From the NCBI GenBank assembly GCA_025352695.1, contig JANXSK010000195.1, positions 1 to 64,000 of the forward strand: 64,000 bases of DNA, given 5' to 3'. Both the position numbers and the translations under genes were made by a program. The stretch is from Ferruginibacter sp. (GTDB lineage Bacteria; Bacteroidota; Bacteroidia; Chitinophagales; Chitinophagaceae). Under the pieces are notes generated by a model. The model saw only the letters and a list, made by a program, of their open reading frames with translations, was not told the origin of the DNA and ran no database searches. Of the stretch, positions 55,847 through 64,000 are shown in pieces. Positions within the stretch are counted from its first letter, which is position 1; every line of letters starts with the position of its first letter.

Positions 55847-56947
55847 ATGGAAGATATTTTATTATTAGAAGCTGTAGAGCGTTACCTGGCAGGAGATATG
55901 TCTGCAGAAGAGAAAACATTCTTTGAGGATTTACGAAAAAAGAACGCAGACATTGATCAACTTGTGGTAGAACACACTTATTTTTTAGAAGGTTTAAATC
56001 AATACGGTTCAATAAAATCTTTTAAACATGCTTTGCATAACGTTGAAGCTACACTTGCAGAAGAAGGTATTTTTGATACCCCAAAATCAACTGGTAGGGC
56101 GAGGGTGGTAAATTTTTGGAATAAGTATAAACGCAATATGGCAGTTGCTGCTTCCATAGCAGGTTTTATATCAATACTTACCCTTGGCTTAATGATAACT
56201 TATACAAAAAAATACAATAATGAAAACTACGTTTCTTTGGTAAAAGAGCTTGTTAAAACTAACACCGAAGTATATAAATTAAAAAATACAGGCAGTATAT
56301 CTAACAAGAGAGAGAAAATAGAACCTAAAATAGATTTTAGAGGTACTGGTTTTTTAATTGATGGCAAAGGATATCTGGTAACTAATGCCCATGTTATTAA
56401 TAAAATGAAAAACGTGTATGTAGAAAATACAAAAGGGCAATATTACACCGCCGCCGCTTTATACATTGACAATGCTTTTGATCTTGCTATTTTAAAGATT
56501 AATGATACTGCATTTAATGCTGTTATTAACTTGCCTTACAGTATTAAAAAAGCGAACTCTGATCTTGGTGAACAATTTTTTACGCTAGGTTTTCCACGCA
56601 ATGAAATTGTTTATGGCGAGGGATACGTAAGTGCTAAGTCTGGTAGCAACGGGGATACTACTGCCTACCAGTTAACTGTATCTGTAAACCCAGGTAATAG
56701 TGGGGGTCCGGTAATAAACCGCAATGGCGAAATCATTGGTATTATTACAGCAAAAGATTCAAAAGCAGATGGAGTTGTTTATGCTGCTAAATCAAAAAAT
56801 ATTTTTAAGTTGCTTGAAAAACTTAAAAAAGATGATAGCAAATTTGAACTGATAAAAACACCTTCTAATACAAATCTAAAAGGATTAGACAGGGTTCAAC
56901 AAGTAAAGAAAATGGAAAATTTTGTTTACATGGTTGTTGGAAACTAA
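55847..56947 (+). CDS. Membrane-anchored trypsin-like (S1C) protease with anti-sigma-like N-terminus
   Basis: A 366-residue protein. The N-terminal 55 residues (LLLEAVERYLAGDMSAEEKT, FFEDLRKKNADIDQLVVEHT) resemble the short cytoplasmic helical segment of Bacteroidota anti-sigma factors. A single TM helix follows (about 98-119, MAVAASIAGFISILTLGLMI). The periplasmic part is a DegP/HtrA-like protease with triad H182 (LVTNAHVI), D212 (NAFDLAIL) and S285 (NPGNSGGPV). No PDZ domain is visible. It is coupled to the ECF sigma gene. Signal transfer from envelope damage to the sigma factor is inferred. Confidence 0.83.
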   Translation: MEDILLLEAVERYLAGDMSAEEKTFFEDLRKKNADIDQLVVEHTYFLEGLNQYGSIKSFKHALHNVEATLAEEGIFDTPKSTGRARVVNFWNKYKRNMAVAASIAGFISILTLGLMITYTKKYNNENYVSLVKELVKTNTEVYKLKNTGSISNKREKIEPKIDFRGTGFLIDGKGYLVTNAHVINKMKNVYVENTKGQYYTAAALYIDNAFDLAILKINDTAFNAVINLPYSIKKANSDLGEQFFTLGFPRNEIVYGEGYVSAKSGSNGDTTAYQLTVSVNPGNSGGPVINRNGEIIGIITAKDSKADGVVYAAKSKNIFKLLEKLKKDDSKFELIKTPSNTNLKGLDRVQQVKKMENFVYMVVGN

Positions 56948-56967
56948 AGATATTAAATCCCTAAAAC

Positions 56968-57004
56968 AAAAAAAAGCGATTTGGTACACCAAGTCGCTTT
57001 TTTT
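56968..57004. terminator. Bidirectional intrinsic terminator
   Basis: AAAAAAGCGATTTGGT / ACCAAGTCGCTTTTTT forms a long stem with one mismatch and with A and T runs on both sides. It can serve the protease gene on the plus strand and the nucleotidyltransferase gene converging from the minus strand. Confidence 0.85.
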
Positions 57005-57087
57005 ATAAAACTATTTTTATTGACAGCTATTTTATTAATTGAAGTATGTTCGCAAATAAAAACAACTTTGTACAATTATTAAAAACA

Positions 57088-57990
57088 TTAAGCCCAAAGT
57101 GATGCAGGATATGCACCCTTTGATACTAATTTATCAACGTTGGCTTTAACTTCCGGAGCATCTTCTTTATAGGTAACCCCAAACCATTGTGCAGAAGTGG
57201 CTATCACTTTCACATTGCCTTCTTTACTTTTAACTATTTTGTCTACAACCAGCGGAATAAAGAATTCGCCCTTTGGATTCTGGAGTTCTTTATCTAAAAA
57301 TTCTCCAAAATAATTTTCGCTTTGGTTTATAAAATTGGGAGAAAAAGCGAAAAAATTCATACTCACGCTTGAATCTTCACCTACTTCATGCAAGCCACCT
57401 TCATCTTCGTAAGTAATGATACCTTTATCGTTGCGGTAAATTTTTGTACGTTCATTTATGTCAACTAAGTTACCGGCTGCATCTACTTTACAAACACCCC
57501 GACTTACACTTCCATTGTCGCTGAGTGTTTTCTTTAATTCATAACCAATAATTGCATAATTGTCATCGGCTACATTTTTGGTTAAAAAATCGTACGCTTT
57601 TTCAAAACCATCCCTGCCATAAAAATCGTCTGCATTAATTACTGCAAAGGGTTCATTCACTATCCCCTTACAACAAAGCACCGCATGCGCAGTACCCCAT
57701 GGTTTTTTTCTTTCATCAGATATTTTCCTGTCACCGACAAATTTTGATAATTCCTGAAAGGCAAAATCTACCTTTATTTTCCCTTCCAGCTTAAGAGCAA
57801 ATGTTTCTTTAAACATGTCCAAAAATTCATCCCGAATAATAAATACCACTTTGCCAAATCCTGCACGGATGGCATCATAAATAGAATATTCCATAATGGT
57901 TTCGCCACTTGGGCCAAAACCCTGAACCTGTTTCATACTGCCATAACGACTGGCCATTCCAGCCGCCAATACTACAAGAGTTGGTTTCAT
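57088..57990 (-). CDS. NDP-sugar pyrophosphorylase-type nucleotidyltransferase
   Basis: A 300-residue protein. The N-terminal signature LVVLAAGMASRYGSMKQVQG and FGPSGETIMEYSIYDAIRAG contains the nucleotide-binding G-x-G-x-R-x-K-like loop. AVINADDFYGRDGF provides the Asp pair for the metal. A GT-A fold is complete but no C-terminal beta-helix is present. Similar proteins are annotated as UTP-sugar or nucleotidyltransferase family proteins; the sugar substrate is unknown. It stands alone. Confidence 0.8.
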   Translation of the reverse strand: MKPTLVVLAAGMASRYGSMKQVQGFGPSGETIMEYSIYDAIRAGFGKVVFIIRDEFLDMFKETFALKLEGKIKVDFAFQELSKFVGDRKISDERKKPWGTAHAVLCCKGIVNEPFAVINADDFYGRDGFEKAYDFLTKNVADDNYAIIGYELKKTLSDNGSVSRGVCKVDAAGNLVDINERTKIYRNDKGIITYEDEGGLHEVGEDSSVSMNFFAFSPNFINQSENYFGEFLDKELQNPKGEFFIPLVVDKIVKSKEGNVKVIATSAQWFGVTYKEDAPEVKANVDKLVSKGAYPASLWA

Positions 57991-58137
57991 ACTATGTGTA
58001 AATTTTAATTCCTGCTCTATAACAGGATGATGATTGAATGTTTTATTTTAAAAAAAGTTTTATACCAAATGCTTATCAACTGCATAAGTTTGAATTGTAT
58101 ATTGTGATCACAAAAATAATATAATCAAGTTAAAATA

Positions 58138-59034
58138 ATGCTTTTCGATACTGTAAATATATCTATAGATACAATTGCCAATGATTATCTTATTAAAAAA
58201 AAGATTGGTTTATCTGTGTTAAGACTTGATAAAATTCATCCCATTGTATCGGGTAATAAATTATTTAAGCTGCATTATTTTTTAGAAGAAGCTATGACCT
58301 TAACAATGCAAGGCCTGCTTACTTTTGGCGGAGCTTATTCCAACCACCTGGTAGCTACAGCCTTTGCCTGCAAAATAGCTGGATTAAAAAGTGTAGGATT
58401 TGTAAGAGGAGAAAAGGCGGCAAAATTATCAACCACTTTAAACGCTTGTATCAAGTATGGTATGCAAATAAATTATTTATCTAGAGCTGAATATGACAAA
58501 AAAGAAAATACTGATTTTTTAGAAAAAATTCGATACAAATTTAAAGATTTTTTAATCGTTCCTGAAGGCGGATTTCATCCTACAGGAGCGAATGGTGCAG
58601 CATTGATAACAAATTTTATTGATGCAAACTGTTCCCATATTTGTACTGCATTGGGTACGGCTACTACTATGGCGGGTTTAATAATGGGTGCAAAATACAA
58701 TCAGGAAATAATTGGAGTATCTGTATTAAAAGGTATGACCGATATAAATGAAAAAATAAATTATTTAACAGGCAATCACCATACTTTTAAATTGCTTGAT
58801 GATTACCATTTTGGCGGTTACGCAAAAAAAACACCTGAACTTATTAACTTCATGAACCAACTATACCAACAACATAATTTACCAACAGATTTTGTGTATA
58901 CAGCTAAAATGATGTTTGGTATTTTTGATGCTATTGAAAAAGGATACTTTCCTACAGATAGTAATATAACCTGTCTTCATACAGGAGGCTTACAAGGTAA
59001 TGTTTCGTTACCTTTAAATACTTTAATATTCTGA
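58138..59034 (+). CDS. 1-aminocyclopropane-1-carboxylate deaminase / D-cysteine desulfhydrase family PLP enzyme
   Basis: A 298-residue fold-type II PLP enzyme. LRLDKIHPIVSGNKLFKLHY contains the catalytic Lys of the family (K in GNKLFK). TFGGAYSNHLVATAFACKIA is the phosphate/carboxylate loop with Ser-Asn-His. VPEGGFHPTGANGAALITNF and ALGTATTMAGLIMGAK follow. The family splits D-Cys or ACC to a keto acid and ammonia. The true substrate cannot be told from sequence. Confidence 0.83.
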   Translation: MLFDTVNISIDTIANDYLIKKKIGLSVLRLDKIHPIVSGNKLFKLHYFLEEAMTLTMQGLLTFGGAYSNHLVATAFACKIAGLKSVGFVRGEKAAKLSTTLNACIKYGMQINYLSRAEYDKKENTDFLEKIRYKFKDFLIVPEGGFHPTGANGAALITNFIDANCSHICTALGTATTMAGLIMGAKYNQEIIGVSVLKGMTDINEKINYLTGNHHTFKLLDDYHFGGYAKKTPELINFMNQLYQQHNLPTDFVYTAKMMFGIFDAIEKGYFPTDSNITCLHTGGLQGNVSLPLNTLIF

Positions 59035-59094
59035 TTTATTTATTTGGCATATTATATTTGTAACTTAAATAAATTTTAATATCCTACGTTTAAA

Positions 59095-59970
59095 ATGAGC
59101 ATGCGTAAAATTTTTATTTTTTATATCATCTTAACTATAGTATTTGCTTTGAGAGCATTGGCGCAGGATTCGTTGCCCAATATTTCGGTAAAAAATATAA
59201 GCAACCAAATAGTTATTAGCTGGAAAAATAACTACGATGCTAAAATTAATAATATTAATATTCAGCGTTCATATGATAGTTTAAGAAATTTTACAACAAT
59301 CGGTACGGTACTAAATCCTTTAAATAAAGAAAATGGTTATGTTGATAGAGGAGCTTCAAAGCCAACAATGTTTTACCGGGTATTTGTAGCTTTTGAAGGA
59401 GGTACGTATTTTTTTTCACGGTCGTACAAACCTATCATTGAATTATCTGCAGAGCTGGAAAAAGATACAAACCAAAAATCTACTATTGACAATTCAGTTA
59501 AGTCTAATTTGCCTGATACTATAGTTAATGAGCCTAGGGATAACAACTTAACAGAACCAGCCACGGCTCCACATACAAAAAACGGTGGCTCAAGACAAGG
59601 TATTCAGGAAGACCTTATTCCTGCAAGAAAATTTCCATCTAAACCTAAATTGGCTCCTGGTTTTATATCAAGTAAATTTATATATTCCAATAAAGAAAAC
59701 AACCTCATTATTAATTTACAAGATGCAGATAAAGAACATTTTTCTTTAAAATTTTTTGATGAAAAAAATAACCCTGTTTTTGAAATAAAAAAAATTACTG
59801 AATCTTACCTGATAGTGGAAAAAGTGAATTTTTTACACAGCGGTTGGTTTTATTATCATTTGTATAATGATGCTGTTTTACTGGAAAAATATAAATTTTA
59901 TATAGGTAAAGATGGCTGGTATGGCCAACCTCCCCCCGAAACTAAAAAAGCAACATTCGGTGAGCAATAA
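59095..59970 (+). CDS. Secreted protein of unknown function with FN3-like domain
   Basis: A 291-residue protein with signal peptide (IFIFYIILTIVFALRALAQ). Residues about 28-115 look like a fibronectin type III-like beta-sandwich (ISNQIVISWKNNYDAKINNI, then YVDRGASKPTMFYRVFVAFE). A low-complexity linker (about 125-180) with DTNQKSTIDNSVK and TEPATAPHTKNGG leads to a second beta-rich domain. No T9SS sorting domain. No family name recognised. Its stop abuts the lipB stop on the other strand. Confidence 0.65.
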   Translation: MSMRKIFIFYIILTIVFALRALAQDSLPNISVKNISNQIVISWKNNYDAKINNINIQRSYDSLRNFTTIGTVLNPLNKENGYVDRGASKPTMFYRVFVAFEGGTYFFSRSYKPIIELSAELEKDTNQKSTIDNSVKSNLPDTIVNEPRDNNLTEPATAPHTKNGGSRQGIQEDLIPARKFPSKPKLAPGFISSKFIYSNKENNLIINLQDADKEHFSLKFFDEKNNPVFEIKKITESYLIVEKVNFLHSGWFYYHLYNDAVLLEKYKFYIGKDGWYGQPPPETKKATFGEQ

Positions 59971-60774
59971 TTATTTAAGTATTTTTAATTGAACATTAAA
60001 TACTTTTTCAAAATTGGCTTTCAATTTGCATTTTACCTCTTCATAATCAAGCATGCGGTTTAATTCTTTTTGTAGCGAAGTAACTTTTTTATTTTCAATA
60101 CCGCATGGTATTATGGTATCAAAATAATTCAGGTTGGTATTAACATTAAATGCAAAACCATGCATAGTTATCCATCTGCTGCAACGAACGCCCATAGCAC
60201 AAATTTTTCGCTCCTTTCCCAATATACCCACATCAAGCCAAACACCTGTTTCCCCTTTACTGCGCATACCTTTTAAATCATATTCTTCCAACGTAAGAAT
60301 AATTACTTCTTCAAGCGAACGTAAGTATTTTCCAATATCAGTAAAAAACATTTCTAAATCAATAATTGGATAACCAACAATCTGTTGGGGACCATGAAAG
60401 GTAATATCTCCTCCCCTATTGGTTTTAAAATATTGTATTCCTTGCTTAAGCATTTCTTCTTTGCTAATCAAAATATTTTTTTCGTGGCCACTTTTACCTA
60501 AAGTTAATACGGGTAAATGTTCGCAAAAAAGTAAATAATGCTTGGTTGCAGGCAATGCTTTTTGAATAGATTGATCAATGGTGGAAGTAGGATGGTAAGC
60601 TGTACCATCATTTAAATTGCTTTTTATTATTTCCTGGTTTCGAAGGATGGTTTTAACAGCTACATTTTGCTTAAATAGCACTTCCTGATAATCCCAGGCC
60701 GCCTCATACTCAATTAAACCCAAATCATTAAACAATACTATCTGCTTATCCAAGGTAATTAGTTTATTTTGCAA
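59971..60774 (-). CDS. lipB: Octanoyl-[acyl carrier protein]:protein N-octanoyltransferase
   Basis: Transfers octanoate from ACP to lipoyl domains. Seen: LGLIEYEAAWDYQEVLF, LLFCEHLPVLTLGKSGHEKN, TNRGGDITFHGPQQIVGYPI (substrate loop), ERKICAMGVRCSRWITMHGF (catalytic Lys) and NYFDTIIPCGIENKKVTSLQ (catalytic Cys). The track start at 60852 overlaps the divergent rluD gene and adds a hydrophobic stretch foreign to LipB. No ATG exists nearer the conserved start, so I suggest TTG at 60774 (or 60753). The true start is uncertain. Confidence 0.88.
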   Translation of the reverse strand: MQNKLITLDKQIVLFNDLGLIEYEAAWDYQEVLFKQNVAVKTILRNQEIIKSNLNDGTAYHPTSTIDQSIQKALPATKHYLLFCEHLPVLTLGKSGHEKNILISKEEMLKQGIQYFKTNRGGDITFHGPQQIVGYPIIDLEMFFTDIGKYLRSLEEVIILTLEEYDLKGMRSKGETGVWLDVGILGKERKICAMGVRCSRWITMHGFAFNVNTNLNYFDTIIPCGIENKKVTSLQKELNRMLDYEEVKCKLKANFEKVFNVQLKILK

Positions 60775-60829
60775 AGTTAATTGAAACACGTCTTTAGTGT
60801 TAAGTAATAAGCAGTATAATAAATTAAAT

Positions 60830-61891
60830 ATGACGAACGAAATAGTAGCCACCGCAGAAGAAGAACTACAGGAAAGTGAAGAGCTTTATGAAAGATTGGT
60901 GATTGAAGTTGCCAAAGGCCAGGAAGCGCTGCGCATAGATAAATTTTTAATGCACAGGGTTGAAGGTGCTACCAGAAATAAAATTCAACAAGGCATTGAT
61001 AATGAGATGGTTCTTGTAAATGAGAAACCTGTTAAGGCCAATTATAAAGTAAAGCCTTTTGATAAAATTGTTGTGTTTGATAACCGGCATCCTGAAAGTA
61101 ATGATATTGTTGCAGAAAATATTCCACTTAATATTGTTTTTGAAGATGAAGATGTTTTACTTGTAAATAAGCCCGCAGGTATGGTGGTACATCCAGGAAG
61201 TGGCAATCCAAATGGCACCTTAATTAATGGCGTTGCTTATTATTTACAACAACAAAACCCGGATATTGAAGAAAATGGGTTACCCCGTTTTGGTATGGTA
61301 CACCGGATTGATAAAAATACTACTGGATTACTTGTATTGGCTAAAACGCCAAAGGCAATGACTGATCTTGCCAAACAATTCTTTAACCATACCGTTCACA
61401 GACGTTACATTGCTTTGGTGTGGGGTGATTTTGCAGAAGATGAAGGTACCATTCGGGGTCATGTGGGACGACATCAACGTTTTAGAAAGCTATTTACAAC
61501 CTATCCTGCTGGCGAATATGGAAAGGAAGCCATTACACATTATAAAATACTGGAAAGATTTAATTATGTAACCCTGATTGAGTGCAGGCTTGAAACAGGA
61601 CGTACACACCAAATTAGAGTGCACATGCAACACCTTGGACATCCGTTATTTAACGACGATTTTTATGGTGGGGATAAAATTGTAAAAGGAACAGTATTTA
61701 GCAAGTATAAACAATTTGTAGATAATTGTTTTACGCTTTGCCAAAGGCAAGCCCTACACGCAAAAGAATTGGGCTTTTTACATCCTACTACAAAACAACC
61801 TGTTTTATTTGAAAGTAATTTACCAGATGATATGCAGGCACTGATTTTAAAATGGAGAAAATACAGTGAGAATAAAAATGATATTGGATAA
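60830..61891 (+). CDS. rluD: RluD-family 23S rRNA pseudouridine synthase
   Basis: I use ATG 60830 (MTNEIVATAEEELQESEELY). There is an N-terminal S4 RNA-binding domain (LRIDKFLMHRVEGATRNKIQ, then VLVNEKPVKANYKVKPFDKI). The catalytic domain carries LLVNKPAGMVVHPGSGNPNG and GMVHRIDKNTTGLLVLAKTP with the catalytic Asp in HRIDKNT. RLETGRTHQIRVHMQHLGHP is the C-terminal signature. RluD-type enzymes modify helix 69 uridines in 23S rRNA; the exact sites here are inferred. A strong hairpin follows. Confidence 0.9.
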   Translation: MTNEIVATAEEELQESEELYERLVIEVAKGQEALRIDKFLMHRVEGATRNKIQQGIDNEMVLVNEKPVKANYKVKPFDKIVVFDNRHPESNDIVAENIPLNIVFEDEDVLLVNKPAGMVVHPGSGNPNGTLINGVAYYLQQQNPDIEENGLPRFGMVHRIDKNTTGLLVLAKTPKAMTDLAKQFFNHTVHRRYIALVWGDFAEDEGTIRGHVGRHQRFRKLFTTYPAGEYGKEAITHYKILERFNYVTLIECRLETGRTHQIRVHMQHLGHPLFNDDFYGGDKIVKGTVFSKYKQFVDNCFTLCQRQALHAKELGFLHPTTKQPVLFESNLPDDMQALILKWRKYSENKNDIG

Positions 61892-61908
61892 ACAAGTATT
61901 TAAATTAC

Positions 61909-61976
61909 AATGCCGTTTAGTTAAGGTGATTGGTGAGGACACCCGCCATTCCATATTTTTAACCAAACGGCATTGA
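61909..61976 (+). terminator. Long hairpin downstream of rluD
   Basis: CAATGCCGTTTAGTTAA (near 61909-61926) pairs with TTAACCAAACGGCATTG (near 61959-61976), 16 of 17 positions. The 33-nt loop contains GGTGA and CACCCG pieces that could pair further. It is followed by gatttaaatt rather than a strong U-run. It is probably a terminator, but the long loop is unusual. Confidence 0.6.
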
Positions 61977-62108
61977 TTTAAATTAGCTAATTAATTTTTA
62001 ATAATTACCATTATTTTATAATCAACATTAATTTCTGATATTGATCTTTTTTTGATTTTTTTTCAATAAAGTAAAGAAAGAAAAGTGTTTTTAACTTTCA
62101 AATTAATT

Positions 62109-63149
62109 ATGAATTTACAATTATTAATCCCTGTAGCTTTTAAAAACCTTCCCTCTAAACAAGAGAAAGATTGTATTATTTTAGCTGGTGATATTGGAGG
62201 CACCAAAGCAAATATATTGCTGAGTCAATATTCAAAAGAAGGCTTAAAAACAATTAAACAAAATCGTTACCGAAGTAAAGATTATCATTCATTTAGCGAA
62301 ATTCTCCAAGATTTTCTTGAAGGGCAGCAACACCCCGACAAAATTTGTTTTTCTGTGGCAGGGCCAGTAATAGGAGGAAAAGTGAAATTTACAAACTTAA
62401 GCTGGCATATTGATATTGAAGAAATCACAACACATTTCGGAGGAAATCCGGTTGCAATTTTAAATGATCTTGAGTCAACAGCCTATGGATTGGCCGGATT
62501 AAAGCAAGACGAGTTGAGTATTCTTTACCAAGGCTCCAGCAAAATACCTGGTAATATTGCGATATTGGCAGCAGGCACTGGCCTTGGTGAAGCTGGATTA
62601 TTTTTTGATGGAAAAAATTATCATCCCTTTGCAACAGAAGGTGGGCATAGTGATTTTGCACCGCGTTCTAAAAGAGATATAGAAGTGTTAACTTTTTTAC
62701 TTGGAAAACATGAACACGTTAGCTGGGAAAGATTACTAAGCGGCAATGGCATTTATACCATCTGGCAGTACCTAACACAAATAGAGGAAAAAGATTGTCC
62801 ATTATGGCTGATGAAAGAAATGGAAAATAATGACCCTGCACCAATAATCAGTAAAGCAGCTTTGGCAGGAACCTGTGCTGTTTGTGTGGAGACCATTGAA
62901 ATGTTTAATCGATATTTAGCTATTGAAGCAGTAAACTTAATATTGAAGCTGAAAGCAGTGGGCGGTTTATATCTTGCTGGTGGTATCGCCCCAAAACTAT
63001 TGCCATTATTAAACACATTTGTATGGAAAGAGGTATTTAATAAAAGTGGGCGTATGAAACAATTGCTTAATGATGTTTCGGTGTATGTTGTGCTAAACGA
63101 AAAAGCGCCGTTAATTGGCGCTTCTTACTATGCTTGCTTAAGTCTTTAG
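62109..63149 (+). CDS. glk: Glucokinase (bacterial Glk family)
   Basis: I use ATG 62109 (MNLQLLIPVAFKNLPSKQEK). ATP-dependent glucose phosphorylation. ILAGDIGGTKANILLSQYSK is the phosphate-1 loop, LNDLESTAYGL contains the catalytic Asp region, AILAAGTGLGEAGLFF the phosphate-2 loop, EGGHSDFAPRS the sugar-binding His/Asp segment, and GGLYLAGGIAPKLL the adenosine motif. At 346 residues it matches the Glk (COG0837) type, not ROK kinases. Single gene. Confidence 0.9.
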   Translation: MNLQLLIPVAFKNLPSKQEKDCIILAGDIGGTKANILLSQYSKEGLKTIKQNRYRSKDYHSFSEILQDFLEGQQHPDKICFSVAGPVIGGKVKFTNLSWHIDIEEITTHFGGNPVAILNDLESTAYGLAGLKQDELSILYQGSSKIPGNIAILAAGTGLGEAGLFFDGKNYHPFATEGGHSDFAPRSKRDIEVLTFLLGKHEHVSWERLLSGNGIYTIWQYLTQIEEKDCPLWLMKEMENNDPAPIISKAALAGTCAVCVETIEMFNRYLAIEAVNLILKLKAVGGLYLAGGIAPKLLPLLNTFVWKEVFNKSGRMKQLLNDVSVYVVLNEKAPLIGASYYACLSL

Positions 63150-63190
63150 TTTCTTTCTTGTAATTTAATAATATTTAATTGTAAGAAAGT

Positions 63191-63976
63191 TTAATATTGC
63201 CCGCCAAATTTATAGATTAATTTAAATCCAGTCATGTAATACCAATCTTTTGCTTCAGAATTTCCTCTTTGTCCTCCAACTGGTGCCGATGCCTTAGATC
63301 CACGATAAGCCAATTCTACCGCTACTGGTCCTCTATTAGCCAACAATACCTGAGGATCTGCGTAAGTACTACTTACATCATCAAGGTAGTCTGTATTGGT
63401 ATAGCGAAAACCCAACTCGTAAGCAAGATCAAACTGTTCGTTAATTTTTAATTTCCATCCCAAACCAAATGGTATACATACCTTGGTAAGAGAATACACA
63501 GACCTGTTAGGGTATTGAGCTGATCCTTGTCCCTCTGTTCCCAATGGTTGTAAATAAGTTTTTGTATTATTTTTATCGTAAGTGTAAGGATTAAAGTGAA
63601 ATACCCCTACTCCTGCAAAAAGATATGGATAACCTTCGTATTCTGTGGGATCAAATAAGTTTATTTCCAACCCCAAATTACCTTCAAAAATATTGGACTT
63701 GAAATTTAGATTTCTACTTTTAGTTGCCAGGTTATTGCTATTTTTATCATTAGCATGTATTTGTCCATACCCAATTCCTCCCCTTATAACTATAATATCA
63801 TTGGCTAGCTGGTATTTAAAATTTACGTTTACTGCAGGACCAAGTGTATTTACAGAAATTGCCTGCCTAGTAAGATCTCCATTGTACCCGGAAACACCAG
63901 CCATTACTTCTGCCTGCCATTGTTGTGCAATGCAAGAATTAAAGATAAATAAAAATGCAATTGTAAGAATTCTCAT
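63191..63976 (-). CDS. Outer membrane beta-barrel protein, DUF6089 type
   Basis: I use ATG 63976 (MRILTIAFLFIFNSCIAQQ), a signal peptide. The mature protein has alternating amphipathic strands: EVMAGVSGYNGDLTRQAISV, GYPYLFAGVGVFHFNPYTYD, IPFGLGWKLKINEQFDLAYE, LGFRYTNTDYLDDVSSTYAD. It ends with MTGFKLIYKFGGQY, a C-terminal strand with terminal aromatic residues. The pattern fits the DUF6089 family of small Bacteroidota barrels. Function unknown. Confidence 0.82.
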   Translation of the reverse strand: MRILTIAFLFIFNSCIAQQWQAEVMAGVSGYNGDLTRQAISVNTLGPAVNVNFKYQLANDIIVIRGGIGYGQIHANDKNSNNLATKSRNLNFKSNIFEGNLGLEINLFDPTEYEGYPYLFAGVGVFHFNPYTYDKNNTKTYLQPLGTEGQGSAQYPNRSVYSLTKVCIPFGLGWKLKINEQFDLAYELGFRYTNTDYLDDVSSTYADPQVLLANRGPVAVELAYRGSKASAPVGGQRGNSEAKDWYYMTGFKLIYKFGGQY

Positions 63977-64000
63977 AATTATAATAATTTGTATCACAAT

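Noticed and set aside
1-64000. CRISPR arrays, rRNA, tRNA genes, prophage or integrase modules
   Set aside because: No regularly spaced short repeats, no tRNA-like cloverleaf with CCA region, no rRNA sequence and no integrase or phage structural gene was found on reading the window.

Overview
The window looks like chromosomal DNA from a member of the Bacteroidota, most probably the family Chitinophagaceae. It is AT-rich. Markers are a type IX secretion (T9SS) sorting domain on a giant adhesin-like protein, TonB receptors with a carboxypeptidase-like N-terminal domain, a DUF6089 outer-membrane barrel, HYC_CC_PP and GDCCVxC metal proteins, and the typical one-operon arrangement of aromatic amino acid genes. 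The genus is an inference. No rRNA, tRNA, CRISPR array or intact transposon was seen.

Layout. 1-8.4 kb: the 3' scrap of an IS66-type transposase, then a 2713-residue repetitive T9SS cargo gene on the minus strand. 8.4-11.3 kb: a gene-poor stretch with a duplicated terminator/gene tail, a small HTH protein and a decayed TauE/SafE permease. 11.3-18.1 kb: a methyltransferase and a CzcA-type heavy-metal RND efflux operon (small histidine-rich protein, czcA, tolC, adaptor). 18.4-24.4 kb: a class III PLP enzyme, a TonB receptor, a DsrE protein and a run of small decayed genes. 24.9-29.0 kb: two universal stress proteins, a YdjM-type membrane hydrolase and a non-canonical Nramp transporter. 29.8-32.3 kb: a green-tuned proton-pumping rhodopsin, the Brp/Blh beta-carotene dioxygenase that would make its retinal, and a fasciclin protein. 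32.6-34.0 kb: DUF2071 and flavin reductase genes.

35.2-44.4 kb is a minus-strand copper/silver-type efflux locus. It has a DUF3347 lipoprotein, heavy-metal-binding-domain (HMBD) proteins, a CusA pump split into two in-frame pieces, a GDCCVxC protein, a TolC channel and two tandem adaptors that each carry an HMBD. A cardiolipin-synthase-like gene follows at 44.6-45.8 kb. 46.5-54.5 kb is the minus-strand aromatic operon pheA - aminotransferase - tyrA - DAHP synthase/chorismate mutase - aroB - aroA - aroC. 54.8-64 kb carries a repeat lipoprotein, an ECF sigma factor with a membrane-anchored protease, a nucleotidyltransferase, an ACC-deaminase-like enzyme, lipB, an RluD-type pseudouridine synthase, glucokinase and a DUF6089 barrel.

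The most interesting observation is upstream of pheA. A 24-codon ORF reads MTKIIIYTRFYFSFYFKNGAG..., with six of seven consecutive codons encoding Phe or Tyr. It is followed by an intrinsic terminator and by segments that can form the mutually exclusive 1:2, 2:3 and 3:4 pairings of a classical transcription attenuator. The operon is therefore probably controlled by ribosome stalling at Phe/Tyr codons. Other points worth attention are the two-piece CusA, the rhodopsin with a Gly at the carotenoid-antenna fenestration position, and three adjacent small genes broken only by in-frame stop codons.
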